From positions 99,681 through 163,680 of the forward strand of contig DATGLV010000025.1 of the NCBI GenBank assembly GCA_035293945.1: DNA of 64,000 nucleotides. Direction: 5' to 3'. Below are positions 51,531-61,059 of this stretch, piece by piece. The notes under the pieces were generated by a model. The model was not told the DNA's origin, did no database searches, and saw nothing but the letters and a program-made list of their open reading frames with translations. The position numbers and the translations under genes were made by a program. Source of the stretch: VAZQ01 sp035293945 (GTDB taxonomy: Bacteria; Pseudomonadota; Alphaproteobacteria; Rhizobiales; Xanthobacteraceae). Every line of letters begins with the position of its first letter. The stretch's first letter is position 1.

Positions 51531-53255
51531 TTACTGCGTCACCGTCACCGAATCCCAGAAGTCGCAGTGCCGCAGCGCCGCGTATTGCGCATCCGTCAGC
51601 GTCGACGATGCCGGCACCTTCTGGATCAGCCAAGCGGGAGCGTCAGCGGCGGTGGTGTAGCGCGGCCACGGCGCGTTGCCCGATCCGTTCGGATTCCCGG
51701 TCCGGGCGAAATTGGCCCAGGCGGTGACGAGGGCGTCAGACAGCTTTGTCTGCTCGCCGTTCAGCGGATGGGCAGTGCCGAGCGGGCCGCCGTGCCAGAG
51801 CGGGAACACGTACTGGATGTCGGCTGTGTGATAGGACAACGCCGCAAAGCCAGGCAACGGCGGGAAGTAGAACGGCGCCGTCTCGTCGGCGAACTCATAG
51901 GCATAGACCGGGATCTGCGACGCCAGGGTCTTGTCGAGCCGCCGCTGATTGCAGATGCCGGAATCGGTTCCGACCCGGTCCCACGCCAGTTGCGGGCTCT
52001 TGAAGGCGCTGAGCGGATAAACCGTGAGAACCTTCGCGGCCGTCCCGTCCGGATACTCCGGGGCGACGAACGTGTTGTTGACATAGTCGAGGTATTGCGC
52101 GGCGGTCGGCGGGGTGCGTTTCGCCTCATCGGCGCTGATGAAGTATTCCGTTTGCGCCAGGCCGAAGTTCGTCTCGTCGGTCGTGTTGCCGTTGATCAGC
52201 GGCACCTTGTTGAAGGTGCCGCTCGCAAACAGCTTGAGCGGCTGGTCGGGGATGATCTGGCCGTCCACAAGGCCGCGCCCGATTATGAACTTGCCTCGGG
52301 CGCTTGTCGTGCCGGCGAGTTCTTCCACCCTGGCGGCGGGCAGATTGCGCAGGCACTGGGCGACCTCCGGCCCAGTCCCTGAGCCGCAGCCGGCGGCTTC
52401 TGCGAACGCGACGCCAAGCGCTTCGGCGGCCTCTCTGGTCGGCAGGGTAAAAGCCGGGCAGAAACTCTGGCAGATAGCGCGGTGGAACAGACCTGCGGCG
52501 AGCGGCGACAGCATCTGGATTCCGGTGTCGACTGCGCCCGCCGACTGGCCGCCGACGGTGACGTTGTCCTTGTCGCCGCCGAATTTTGCGATGTTGCGCT
52601 CGACCCACCTCAACACCGACTGCTGGTCGAGAATGCCGTAATTGCCGAACAGGTGGCCTTCGTTGTCCAGCGCGGGATGCGCCAGGAAGCCCATCAGGTT
52701 CAGGCGGTAGGCCATGGTCACGACGACGGTCTTGCCCGACGAGGCGAGCTTGCTGCCATCGTAGTCGGGTGTTTCGCCGTCAACATTGCCGCCGCCGTGA
52801 ATCCAGACGACCACGGGCAGCTTTACCGGCGGGTTGAGGTCTGGCGTGAAGACGTTGAGGTACAGGCAGTCTTCGTTGTTGTTCGGCGGGCCGGAGAAGA
52901 CGCCCAGCGTCGTCGTCAGCGCGCAGATCGGCGCAAACTCCGTGGCGCTGCGGGTCGCGGTCCACGGCGCCTTGTCCTTGGGCGGCTGCCAGCGCAGGCT
53001 TGCCACCGGCGGCTCCGCATAGGGAACGCCGAGGAATTCGGTGACGCCGTTGCTGACAAAGCCCTGGACGGGTCCTTCCTTCGTCTCGACAATCGCGCTC
53101 GGCGTCCTTTGGGTGGTCTGCCCGGCGGCCGCGCCGGGCAACGCGGCGCAGAGCGCGCCGAGCGTGACAGCGAGCACACAGCGGACGCTTGTCCTTGACG
53201 CTTGGTGTGGATGCGTGAGGTGTAACGCCGTCGGCAGCTTAGCGAGCCGGAGCAT
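51531..53255 (-). CDS. exported type-B carboxylesterase/lipase
   Basis: 574 aa. Seen: signal peptide (ending AAAGQ), oxyanion HGGGNVDG, catalytic Ser in GGQSAGAVD, acid and His in the C-terminal part (SYHTADIQYVFPLW). A disulfide pair is likely in the N-terminal domain (EDCLYLNVF). ATG 53255 follows gggaggaag. Substrate unknown; such enzymes hydrolyse esters of soil-borne or plant compounds. Convergent? No: the same strand as PQQ dehydrogenase 3, about 195 bases upstream of its start. Confidence 0.88.
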   Translation of the reverse strand: MLRLAKLPTALHLTHPHQASRTSVRCVLAVTLGALCAALPGAAAGQTTQRTPSAIVETKEGPVQGFVSNGVTEFLGVPYAEPPVASLRWQPPKDKAPWTATRSATEFAPICALTTTLGVFSGPPNNNEDCLYLNVFTPDLNPPVKLPVVVWIHGGGNVDGETPDYDGSKLASSGKTVVVTMAYRLNLMGFLAHPALDNEGHLFGNYGILDQQSVLRWVERNIAKFGGDKDNVTVGGQSAGAVDTGIQMLSPLAAGLFHRAICQSFCPAFTLPTREAAEALGVAFAEAAGCGSGTGPEVAQCLRNLPAARVEELAGTTSARGKFIIGRGLVDGQIIPDQPLKLFASGTFNKVPLINGNTTDETNFGLAQTEYFISADEAKRTPPTAAQYLDYVNNTFVAPEYPDGTAAKVLTVYPLSAFKSPQLAWDRVGTDSGICNQRRLDKTLASQIPVYAYEFADETAPFYFPPLPGFAALSYHTADIQYVFPLWHGGPLGTAHPLNGEQTKLSDALVTAWANFARTGNPNGSGNAPWPRYTTAADAPAWLIQKVPASSTLTDAQYAALRHCDFWDSVTVTQ

Positions 53256-53550
53256 GGCTTCCTCCCTGGCGGTTGCACGTGTGGTGCCGCCAAGGGTAGC
53301 AGTTTCGATGACGTGCCGCTTGCAGGAAATTCGCTGAGATCCCTCGACGAAAGCGGCAGCCGACGAGCTCAATCGTCCTGGCATCAGGGACGGTGAGCAT
53401 TTCGCCTCTGTCCCGCCTACGAGAACGAGCCGGAGGTCATCGCGCAATTCGCCCCCGGCGAGCGCCATCCACGATTCGAAGCCGAATAGGAAGAGATGAC
53501 TGCGACTTGGAGGTCTGGCATTAGGGTCTCAGATGCTTGACGAGCTCTCC
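53256..53550. other. intergenic region without supported gene
   Basis: About 295 bases; holds the esterase promoter and the 3' end of the small gene at 53551. No repeat or coding signal recognised. Confidence 0.4.
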
Positions 53551-53766
53551 TCAGTGAATTTGGCTTCGACCGAGGTAGTCAACCTGCATCCGATCAAGCT
53601 CAGCAATTTGGCGATCTAGCTCTTCTTTGGTCATCCCAGCTCTCGCCTGAGCCAGCGACAGCCACATCTCACACAACAGCCGAAACGCCATCTTCCTAAG
53701 CTCGTCTGTCTCGGCGTCCATCAGACGCCGGCATTCTGCAGCACGTTGAGAAATATACTCCGACAT
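53551..53766 (-). CDS. small conserved-type hypothetical protein
   Basis: 71 aa, all helical. Seen: SEYISQRAAECRRLMDAETDELRKMAFRLLCEMWLSLAQAR, a pattern common to short proteins of Bradyrhizobium-like bacteria. Function unknown. A strong ribosome-binding site was not seen; ATG 53766 is the only in-frame start. Confidence 0.65.
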   Translation of the reverse strand: MSEYISQRAAECRRLMDAETDELRKMAFRLLCEMWLSLAQARAGMTKEELDRQIAELDRMQVDYLGRSQIH

Positions 53767-54037
53767 ACACTTTCATCCGACGCGGGCGTGTACCCAAAGC
53801 ACAAGCCGATCAAACAGTCAGCTATGCCGCTTGGCGAAACACCGGGAATCGAGAATTAACGTCAATGAAAGCGGGCCCGTCTTCGTGGCCTTCGCCTGGC
53901 GCGCACCCGTTCTGGCGAAATAGGTGCCGACGCGCGCCCGAACTGGCCTGAGCACCCTTGAACGCGAAAAAGTTAACGGGCGCGCGGGCGGTTGAGGCCG
54001 GCGCGGGTGAAGCCGTGGAGGTGTTTCGCGATGGATG

Positions 54038-54454
54038 CTATTGCCGGAGGAACGTATAATGGCACGTTCGGCCGCTGAGGCGTTCACCGCTGCCACGGGC
54101 GGCTTCAAAACGAACCGACACCTGATAGTCGATCGGGCTGCCGCGCGGCACATTGTTGATGTTGTATTTCGAATCGCCAGCGATGCCGACGACATGGAGG
54201 GTCCCGGAACCGTTATTTTCGATCAGGCCCTCAACTGTCGCAGAGGCAGGCTTGCCCGGCGTTCCATATTGCCCGTGCAACTGGCCATCTCTGATGGTGG
54301 AGAGAAATCGCCACGTGTATCCCTCGCCGCCACCAGGCTCTCGCGGACATTCAGCGGTCGTGCTCCAAGTTCCGTCGAACGGCGAAGCGCAAGCTGGCGC
54401 ACCAATCATGACAGCGATAAGGGTCGTCACGGGAATGAGCTTTGCAACACGCAT
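54038..54454 (-). CDS. exported hypothetical protein
   Basis: 138 aa, not recognised. Seen: signal peptide (1-about 23, ending ACAS), then PFDGTWSTTAECPREPGGGEGYTWRF, and beta-strand-rich sequence with Cys pairs (AEC, RTCHY). ATG 54454 follows gaaggagaagc; the frame continues upstream to 54649 without a better start. The F-D-G-T-W opening is common in small exported beta-barrel or lipocalin-like proteins. Confidence 0.7.
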   Translation of the reverse strand: MRVAKLIPVTTLIAVMIGAPACASPFDGTWSTTAECPREPGGGEGYTWRFLSTIRDGQLHGQYGTPGKPASATVEGLIENNGSGTLHVVGIAGDSKYNINNVPRGSPIDYQVSVRFEAARGSGERLSGRTCHYTFLRQ

Positions 54455-54531
54455 GAACGCTTCTCCTTCGACGGAAGACCGGACCCTGGCGCCAGCCGCC
54501 ACGCCGGCTGGGACACGTCGCCCCTCGACCG

Positions 54532-54834
54532 CTATTGTGAGGCCCAGGAACAGTGCCGCGCACCCGGGGCGCCGATGACCGCGCCATCGACTCTTGTATC
54601 CCTCGGCCTCGCGTAACCGCGGCCCGCGGCGCAAACGACAGATCCACATGGAGTTTGAATCGTAACTTGCCCATCGCTCGGGGCGAGGGTTCCATTTCCG
54701 CGAAATTTTTCGTTAAGGCGAGAGGCCCTTTCCGCCGAAATCCCCGAACACTCCGGTGACGCGCCAGAAGCGCCGAATGGGAGCTGGGCTGCAACAAACG
54801 CGGCAGCCGCCAAGGCCATAGTCCGAGAGTTCAT
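54532..54834 (-). CDS. small exported hypothetical protein
   Basis: 100 codons. Seen: signal peptide (MNSRTMALAAAAFVAAQLPFGASG), Cys at about 29 and later, and an agaaggaac ribosome-binding site before ATG 54834. The C-terminal half looks low-complexity, so a frameshift may have altered it. No family recognised. Confidence 0.45.
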   Translation of the reverse strand: MNSRTMALAAAAFVAAQLPFGASGASPECSGISAERASRLNEKFRGNGTLAPSDGQVTIQTPCGSVVCAAGRGYARPRDTRVDGAVIGAPGARHCSWASQ

Positions 54835-54885
54835 GTTCCTTCTCGCATTGGAGGCCGCTTGGTTTGCAGTAGCGGAAGATCAGCC

Positions 54886-55710
54886 TCATCGCGCGACGCC
54901 GAACGAATATTCCATCCCGACGAGCACCGTATGGGTACGGAGCACCAAGTGCATAGGCACCTGATCGGTGGGCGCGTTCGCAAAAAAGTCGTGATCCAAA
55001 CTGCCGTAGTCGGCGTACCTGTACTCGGCCCGCGAAAGCCAGCGCTCCCAAAGCCGCTTCTCGAGGCCGCCGCCGACGGTCCAGCCGACCCGTGTCTCCG
55101 ATACGCTCTCGTTTCGTGCGGCAAAGCACCACGATCCGGCGATGCTGTTGCCGTCGCAAGCGGCAGTTACGCTCAGCTGCTGCCAAGCGGCACCACCCGC
55201 CACGTACAGCATCCAATCGGGTGCGGCCAAGAAGCCAAGGCGCGCGCGCAAGCTCCCGTCGCTCTCCTGCTTGACCGAGGAGGTGTCATGGAAAACGGCG
55301 GAGGGGGGCGCCTCCAAACCAGCGGAGCCAAAGGTACCCGGAATGCCGGACTGCGATCGGCTGGAATCACCCCAGGCAAGGTCGGCCTCAATGCCGCCCA
55401 TCCACTGCGGCGCCAGCTGGAGATTGACCCCGGCGTAAACGCCAAAGCGAACCGCCGCGGTGTCGAATGAAGCCGGAGATGTTGTGGGATCCGGGCGCCC
55501 CGGAGGGTTGGCGCCGACATAATCGGAGGTCCACGTGGCGTCGGACCAGCGGCCCCCTAAAGAGCCGCCCAAATAAAAGCCGCTCCAGTCGGGCGCGGCA
55601 GCGATGGGGCGTGGCGGCGCCTTGTAAAGAAGATCGGCCGCGGTAGCCATCCCGCCAACGCCGCAGCATGTCGCTCCGAGCAAGGCCCCAAGAAAAAATC
55701 TTCCAAACAT
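54886..55710 (-). CDS. Omp31-like outer-membrane beta-barrel protein
   Basis: 274 aa. Seen: signal peptide (cut near TAADLLYKAP), start of barrel DWSGFYLGGSLGGRW, alternating strands, and a C-terminal strand ending LVGMEYSFGVAR. Typical of the Omp31/porin family of Rhizobiales. Divergent from the LuxR gene, with a palindrome in the gap. Possible porin or surface structural role. Confidence 0.88.
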   Translation of the reverse strand: MFGRFFLGALLGATCCGVGGMATAADLLYKAPPRPIAAAPDWSGFYLGGSLGGRWSDATWTSDYVGANPPGRPDPTTSPASFDTAAVRFGVYAGVNLQLAPQWMGGIEADLAWGDSSRSQSGIPGTFGSAGLEAPPSAVFHDTSSVKQESDGSLRARLGFLAAPDWMLYVAGGAAWQQLSVTAACDGNSIAGSWCFAARNESVSETRVGWTVGGGLEKRLWERWLSRAEYRYADYGSLDHDFFANAPTDQVPMHLVLRTHTVLVGMEYSFGVAR

Positions 55711-55771
55711 CCGCGCGCCCCCCTTCCCAGCTTGCCTCGCCGAAACACTGCCGAGTCACCACGCGGTTTGA

Positions 55772-55791
55772 AACCCTCTGAAAAGAGGGTT
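55772..55791. promoter_or_regulatory. perfect 20-bp dyad, candidate LuxR-type operator
   Basis: aaccctct (55772-55779), gaaa, agagggtt (55784-55791): 8-base perfect arms, 20 bp in total, the length of a lux box. It lies between the divergent omp (start 55710) and luxR (start 55846) genes, about 55 bases from the luxR start. A terminator is unlikely because both genes point away from it. Confidence 0.65.
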
Positions 55792-55845
55792 ACGCTCGTT
55801 TTCCGCTCTGGTAGGGCAATTCAATCACCCAGCGACCCACCGCCC

Positions 55846-56562
55846 GTGCCGAACATCAGCGAAGTGATTGTAGAGATCGGGGCATGTACGGAGCTGAAAG
55901 CTTGCATGCGGGCCTTTTCTGCGGCCGCGGGCGCGCGTGGCATCGACACCTACGCCTGCGGCCAAGTTGACTTGAATCAGCGCGAGAGGTCGGTGTTCTA
56001 CGCGATTGGCTGGCCCGACGCTTGGCGCAAGTTCTATTTGCAATCCGAGCTGATGAACCGAGACCCGGTCATTGAGGCGCTGCGTCGAAAAACTGCACCT
56101 TTCACCTGGGCCGACCTCAGGGCCGACAGGAGAATGTCTCCGCTGGGAAGCGAGGCGCTGAGGCTCATCGCCGGAGAGGGGTGGACGGAGGGGCTGGCGG
56201 TGCCGATTAACGTCGGCCCGCCCTGGCGGCGCGGACTCGTCAGCCTTGTCGGTCGGCGCGGACCGCTCCATGAGTGGGAAAAATTCGATCTAATCGCTCT
56301 CAGCCTGTGTTTTTATCAGAAGGCCCGCTTCCTGGCCTGCCTGCATGGCTTTCCTGTTCCCCCGGCCGGCTTGACCCAGCGTGAAATCGAGAGCTTGAGG
56401 CTGATCGCTGGCGGCGCAACCGATGAGAAGATCGGCCAGGCCATGAGGGTGTCGCGAGCAACCGCACATGAATTTGTCGAGAAGGCGAGAAAGAAACTCG
56501 GCGCGGCGACGCGTGCGCAGGCCATTGCGGCCGCAGTGGCCCTGGGGATTGTTTCGGCTTGA
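55846..56562 (+). CDS. LuxR-family regulator with autoinducer-binding domain (LuxR solo)
   Basis: 238 aa. Seen: N-terminal ligand domain (about 1-165) with the conserved residues of the family in AWRKFYL (Trp and Tyr), NRDPV (Asp-Pro), PFTW (Trp) and GLAVPI (Gly); C-terminal LuxR HTH (LTQREIESLRLIAGGATDEKIGQAMRVSRATAHEFVEKARKKLG). Start: TTG 55732 would include the dyad; GTG 55846 fits better but has no clear ribosome-binding site. No luxI nearby. Ligand may be an acyl- or aryl-homoserine lactone. Probable target: the dyad 55772-55791. Confidence 0.88.
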   Translation: MPNISEVIVEIGACTELKACMRAFSAAAGARGIDTYACGQVDLNQRERSVFYAIGWPDAWRKFYLQSELMNRDPVIEALRRKTAPFTWADLRADRRMSPLGSEALRLIAGEGWTEGLAVPINVGPPWRRGLVSLVGRRGPLHEWEKFDLIALSLCFYQKARFLACLHGFPVPPAGLTQREIESLRLIAGGATDEKIGQAMRVSRATAHEFVEKARKKLGAATRAQAIAAAVALGIVSA

Positions 56563-56741
56563 ATGCAATTTTGAAGTAGACTCTTGTTGTTGTGAAACCC
56601 AACGGCCGGCAGCTGTTTGCCGCCTTTGGACTATCAATTCTCGCGTCGTGATCGACGGCGATGCGGTGAAGGTGCAGGAAGTCGAAGGCGTCTTGGTCAT
56701 GATCTCCGTCGCGCCGGAGTCAGAACATGGGAGGCAAACAC

Positions 56742-57791
56742 ATGAAGAAGCTGCTCGTGAAGAGGCTGCTCGTGACTGTCGGTGCGATTTCGTTCGGAGT
56801 GTTGGCAGGGCTCGCCGCCGTGCGCGCGGCCGATGTGCCGATGCCTTGGGCCTATGGCTTTCTGACGCCGCCCTCCTCTCAAGGCGGCGCTGCTCCCACG
56901 CCTCCGCCAAATCCGCCCGCTCCGCCCGACAATATGACCAAGCTCACGCTACCCGGGTCCACGTTGAGCTTCACGCGCGCAGAGCTTGCCAATCGATATG
57001 GTCCGGCCGACTGGTTCCCGCAGGAGCACAGTCCGATGCCGGAGATCGTCGCGCACGGCCGGCAATCGGCGAACCCCACGATCTTCGCATGCAGCCTGTG
57101 CCACCAGACGAACGGCAAGGGACGCCCCGAGAACGCCGGGGTGGCGGGCCTGCCGTATAACTACATCGTGCAGCAACTGATCGAATTCCGGAACGGCAAC
57201 AGGAAGACCTCCGATTCGCGGAAGACCAATACCGGCACCATGGCGGGATTCGCCAGGGCGCTGACGGACGAAGAAATCACACAGGCGGCCACCTGGTTTT
57301 CCTCGATGCCGTTCACCCCATGGGTCAAGGTGGTCGAGAGCTCGACGGTGCCGAAAGCGCGCCCAGAGGCCGGCTTGTTCCTGAAGCTCGACGGCGCCGA
57401 AGCAGGGGAAGAGCCGCTTGGAGATCGGATTCTCGAAGTCCCGGAGGATGGTCATCAGACCGAATATCTGCGCAATCCCCACTCGGGCTACATCGCCTAC
57501 GTTCCGCCCGGAAGCCTCAAGAAGGGCGAGGCTCTCGTGCAAAATGGAACGACGGCTGCTGGCGGCAAGGTCACCCCGTGCACAGCATGTCACGGCCCTG
57601 ACCTGCACGGGCTAGGCCCGGTGCCGCCGTTGGCCGGACGCTCGCCGAGTTACATCGCGCGGCAGCTCTACGACATGCAACATGGGAATCGGCGCGGCAC
57701 CTGGACGGCTCTCATGGTGCCTGTAGTCAGCCAGCTCAATCCAGAGGACCTGCTGACGGCAGCCGCCTATATTGCTTCGCTGCAGCCCTGA
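56742..57791 (+). CDS. exported diheme c-type cytochrome
   Basis: 349 aa. Seen: signal peptide (MKKLLVKRL...AVRAAD), a Pro-rich linker (about 45-65), heme site 1 CSLCH, a second domain with CTACH, and Met candidates near MAGFARAL and HGNRRGTWTALMVPV. Start ATG 56742 has gggaggcaaacac upstream and is preferred over 56727. Two-domain cytochromes of this type can accept electrons from PQQ dehydrogenases or serve as an oxidase donor. Follows the LuxR gene on the same strand by about 180 bases. Confidence 0.88.
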   Translation: MKKLLVKRLLVTVGAISFGVLAGLAAVRAADVPMPWAYGFLTPPSSQGGAAPTPPPNPPAPPDNMTKLTLPGSTLSFTRAELANRYGPADWFPQEHSPMPEIVAHGRQSANPTIFACSLCHQTNGKGRPENAGVAGLPYNYIVQQLIEFRNGNRKTSDSRKTNTGTMAGFARALTDEEITQAATWFSSMPFTPWVKVVESSTVPKARPEAGLFLKLDGAEAGEEPLGDRILEVPEDGHQTEYLRNPHSGYIAYVPPGSLKKGEALVQNGTTAAGGKVTPCTACHGPDLHGLGPVPPLAGRSPSYIARQLYDMQHGNRRGTWTALMVPVVSQLNPEDLLTAAAYIASLQP

Positions 57792-57824
57792 CGAGCCCTG
57801 TTTGCAGCATGCCCTGTCCTGACC

Positions 57825-57859
57825 GGTGAAACGCCGCGTCTGTCACGCCGCGTTTCGCC
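57825..57859 (+). terminator. hairpin after diheme cytochrome gene
   Basis: ggtgaaacgc (57825-57834) and gcgtttcgcc (57850-57859) pair with one G-U, 15-base loop, 34 bases after the stop codon. There is no T-run, so it may act with Rho or only stabilise the mRNA end. It lies between convergent genes. Confidence 0.45.
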
Positions 57860-57990
57860 GTTTCCCGAAGCGGGTGTGTTCGATCCTTCCAAGATCCGAG
57901 GCGACCAGCACTGCCCACGTTGAACCGATCGCTCCCGGTGAACCCTGCTGCAGCATGACGCCAATCATGCGTGGCTGGCGGCACGCATTC

Positions 57991-59673
57991 TCACATATTG
58001 CCATTTCCGCGCTTGATGGTCGCCCGGATCACCGGTGCCGTGACCTGATCTGAGATCTGGATGTTCCACATTTCGCTTTCGCCCTGCGCGGCGAAGTCGG
58101 CGAACAGCTTCGGGATGACCGACAGGTCGCGTATCTCGTGGCTGCGCAGGCCGAAACCGCGTGCGATGTTTTCGAGCGGGGGCCGGCCGAACACGGCCAA
58201 GCTGTCGTCGAGGCCATCGGCGCGCAGCTTGTGAAACTCCGAGCCGTATCCGCCGTCGTTCATCGCGCAAATCAGGATGCGAAATCCGCAACGCTTGAGC
58301 GTCTCGAGCTCCTGGATGTGGAACAAGAGCCCGCCGTCGCCTTCGAACAGCACGATCTTGCCCTCGCGGCCCTGTCGGCGCGCTGCCGCAACGCCCAGCG
58401 CATACGACAGGCCGTTGCCGACGGCGCCGAATTCACGGACCGTCGTGTAGCGCTCCGCCGGCCTGCCGCGCATCTGGGTGTTGAAATAGGCCTGATGGCC
58501 GCCGCCGACGACGCAGTCCCAATCCTTTGGCACGACCGCATCGATGGCAGAGATCACCTCGCGCGGGTCCAGCACCCCGGGCGCGATGTCGAACGGCATC
58601 GAGTCCGCCGGCTCGGTCGCGATCCGATGCGCCAGCTCCTTGGTGCGTATGGTTGCGGCCGTCGGTTTGCCGGCGCCCAACTTTTTGTCGAGGCCGGCCA
58701 GGATTGCCTCCGTGCCGACGAGCGCATCCGATCTGACGTAGATGTCGGCGGCCCTCTGCCCATCGCGCAAGCCGCGTGGCGCGTCATCCAACTGAATCTT
58801 GCAGGCCTTTCCCCAGAAATGCCCGCCACCGACGTAGAAGGACAGGCTCGTGCCAACCGCGAGCACGACGTCCGCGGTTTCGTACATTTCTCGGCCCAAA
58901 GACGTGAAGTAGCTGCCGGTCGTGCCGAGCCCGAACGGATGGTCGTGGAAGAGACCGCGCGCCGGCAGCGTGTTGGAAAGCAGCGCGCCACAGCGGTCGG
59001 CGAGCTTGATCACCGCATCGCGCGCGCCCGACCACAGCACGCCGCGCCCCCCGAGCACGATAGGCCGCCTTGCCGCGGCCAGCCGCTCGACGGCCTCCGC
59101 CACGACCTCGGGATCGGGGTGCATGCGCCCGACCTTGGGCTGGTACATCGCCGAAGTCTCGTAGGGCTGGTTGGCCGTGTGCTCGAGCTTTTGCAGGTCA
59201 TAGGGAATGCCCAGCACTGCCGGCCGCCGCTCGTACTTGGCGACGTGGAAGGCCTCGCGCACATAGTCCATCATGCGCGGGACGCTGTGGGCGGCGATGT
59301 AATGCGCCCCGGTCGCCGTCACCAGCGGCGCCTGGTCGATGTGCTGGTTGTAGAATTTGGCATTGATGGGCGACTCACCGGCGAACACGACCATCGGCAG
59401 GCGAGCGCGAACCGCGGCAGGCAAAGCCGTCATCAACTGGGTCACGCCAGGGCCGCAGGTGACGGACGCGACGGCGATCTTGCCGGTGGCTACGTTGTAG
59501 GCGGTCGCCGCCGCTACGGCAACGTGCTCATGCCTGACGTGGACGGAGTTTACACCCGGCAGTTTGGCAAAGGCGGTGGACCAATGCATATTGCCGTCGC
59601 CCATCAGCACGAACTGGGTGTCAACCCCTTCCGCAAGGAAAGCTTCTGCAAGGGCTTCGTAGAGCTTGGGCAT
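57991..59673 (-). CDS. thiamine-pyrophosphate-dependent enzyme, acetolactate synthase-like
   Basis: 560 aa. Seen: TPP-activating Glu49 in VRHEHVAVAAATAYNVATG, central Rossmann (CDH) domain, and Mg-TPP site GDGGLLFHIQELETLKRCGFRILICAMNDGGYG at the C-terminus. No regulatory small subunit, so not a biosynthetic AHAS. The family includes acetolactate synthase-like and benzoylformate decarboxylase-like enzymes; substrate not defined. ATG 59673 was chosen as the family-like start; the frame is open to 59745. Confidence 0.9.
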   Translation of the reverse strand: MPKLYEALAEAFLAEGVDTQFVLMGDGNMHWSTAFAKLPGVNSVHVRHEHVAVAAATAYNVATGKIAVASVTCGPGVTQLMTALPAAVRARLPMVVFAGESPINAKFYNQHIDQAPLVTATGAHYIAAHSVPRMMDYVREAFHVAKYERRPAVLGIPYDLQKLEHTANQPYETSAMYQPKVGRMHPDPEVVAEAVERLAAARRPIVLGGRGVLWSGARDAVIKLADRCGALLSNTLPARGLFHDHPFGLGTTGSYFTSLGREMYETADVVLAVGTSLSFYVGGGHFWGKACKIQLDDAPRGLRDGQRAADIYVRSDALVGTEAILAGLDKKLGAGKPTAATIRTKELAHRIATEPADSMPFDIAPGVLDPREVISAIDAVVPKDWDCVVGGGHQAYFNTQMRGRPAERYTTVREFGAVGNGLSYALGVAAARRQGREGKIVLFEGDGGLLFHIQELETLKRCGFRILICAMNDGGYGSEFHKLRADGLDDSLAVFGRPPLENIARGFGLRSHEIRDLSVIPKLFADFAAQGESEMWNIQISDQVTAPVIRATIKRGNGNM

Positions 59674-59874
59674 GGGCGCGGCACCATTTGGCTTGTAGGT
59701 GATTTGGTGCAACAAGCATGGCCGCCGACGCCTAGTCAATTTCAATTGAACCGGCCGAGCTCGCAGCTCCTTCGGCCTGTCAGCTGCTCTGCAGAAAGCG
59801 AGGGAGGCAGCTTCGGGTTGGGCCGGGGACTAAAGTCGCCGGCATAGGGGTTCCAAAGCCTCCGGAGGCATCAT

Positions 59875-60912
59875 GTGGCCTCGGGTCTCGAAATGAGAGT
59901 GCCGCTCGGGATCATAGCCGGCGTGGCCATTGCGTTCGCCGCTTATCAGGCCGCGAACGTGTTCGCGCCGCTGGCGCTCGCGATTTTCATCATCTCTATC
60001 GTCTGGCCGCTGCAGAGCCGCCTGGAGTTGCACCTGCCGAGGCTCGTTGCACTGGCCATGACGCTGTTCGTCACTATCGCGGTGTGCATTGCGTTTGCAT
60101 CACTGGCCGTATGGGCCTTCAGCCGCGTGGGTCACTTTCTTATTACGGATTCGGCGCGGTACCAGGCTTTTTATCACCAGGCGGTTGCGTGGCTTGAGGA
60201 TCACGGCGTTTCGGTCGCCGGTCTCTGGGCCGACAACCTCAACGTCGCATCGCTGTTACGCGTTGTGCAGCGCCTGACCGGCCGCATCAATACCACGCTG
60301 GCCTTCTGGCTCATCGCGCTCACTTATCTCATTCTCGGGCTTTTGGAGGTCGACGACATCCAGCGCAAGGTTCGGGCGCTTGAGAACCGCGAGGCTGCCC
60401 GCGTGCTGCTGGATGGGAGCGCCGTGACCGCGATCAAATTCAGGAAATATATGCTGGTCAGAACGCAGATGAGCGCGGTGACCGCATTCCTCGTTGGCGC
60501 GTTTGCTTGGATCACGGGGCTGCCATTCGCCGTCGAATGGGGCGTGATCGCTTTTGTGCTCAACTACATTCCGTATCTCGGGCCATTCGCCGCAACTGTG
60601 CTTCCGACGCTGCTGGCGATGACGCAGTTCGAGAGCTGGCAGGCGGTTCTGGGCATGTTCATCGGTCTCAACATCATACAGTTCACGGTGGGCAGCTATG
60701 TCGAACCGCGCGTGGCCGGTAGCTTGCTGTCAGTCTCGCCAACGGTCGTGCTGTTCGCGATCTTCTTCTGGACCTTCCTCTGGGGACTGTTCGGCACCTT
60801 CATCGGGGTCCCTATCGCGCTCGCCATCCTCAGCTTTTGCGATCAGCACCCGTCCAGCCGCTGGGTTGCCGACCTGCTCGGTAATCCGAGACGGGGCGTG
60901 ACCAACAAGTAA
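59875..60912 (+). CDS. AI-2E/PerM family membrane transporter
   Basis: 345 aa with 7-8 hydrophobic segments. Seen: the AI-2E (UPF0118) layout, with KFRKYMLVRTQMSAVTAFLVGAF and the conserved VLNYIPYLGPFAATVLPTLLAM block, and C-terminal GLFGTFIGVPIALAIL. The start GTG 59875 has ggaggcatcat upstream; an ATG at 59873 is out of frame. Family members move various small molecules; the AI-2 role is shown only in a few. Substrate unknown. Confidence 0.9.
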   Translation: MASGLEMRVPLGIIAGVAIAFAAYQAANVFAPLALAIFIISIVWPLQSRLELHLPRLVALAMTLFVTIAVCIAFASLAVWAFSRVGHFLITDSARYQAFYHQAVAWLEDHGVSVAGLWADNLNVASLLRVVQRLTGRINTTLAFWLIALTYLILGLLEVDDIQRKVRALENREAARVLLDGSAVTAIKFRKYMLVRTQMSAVTAFLVGAFAWITGLPFAVEWGVIAFVLNYIPYLGPFAATVLPTLLAMTQFESWQAVLGMFIGLNIIQFTVGSYVEPRVAGSLLSVSPTVVLFAIFFWTFLWGLFGTFIGVPIALAILSFCDQHPSSRWVADLLGNPRRGVTNK

Positions 60913-61059
60913 AATCTAGGACAGTTTTGCGCCGCAGCCGTCATCCTGCTTGCGACAGCGTCGGCCCGGACCCGATTTCGGCGAGTGCCCGGTTTACTGT
61001 AGACTGCGGGCGATAGCTTGGTCGCTTTGATCGCGAGCTCTAGACAAACGGAGGGTGGC

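Noticed and set aside
58138..59847. Long frame (569 codons) antisense to the TPP-dependent enzyme
   Set aside because: The opposite strand shows the complete TPP-binding motifs; this one is Arg/His-rich and lacks motifs.
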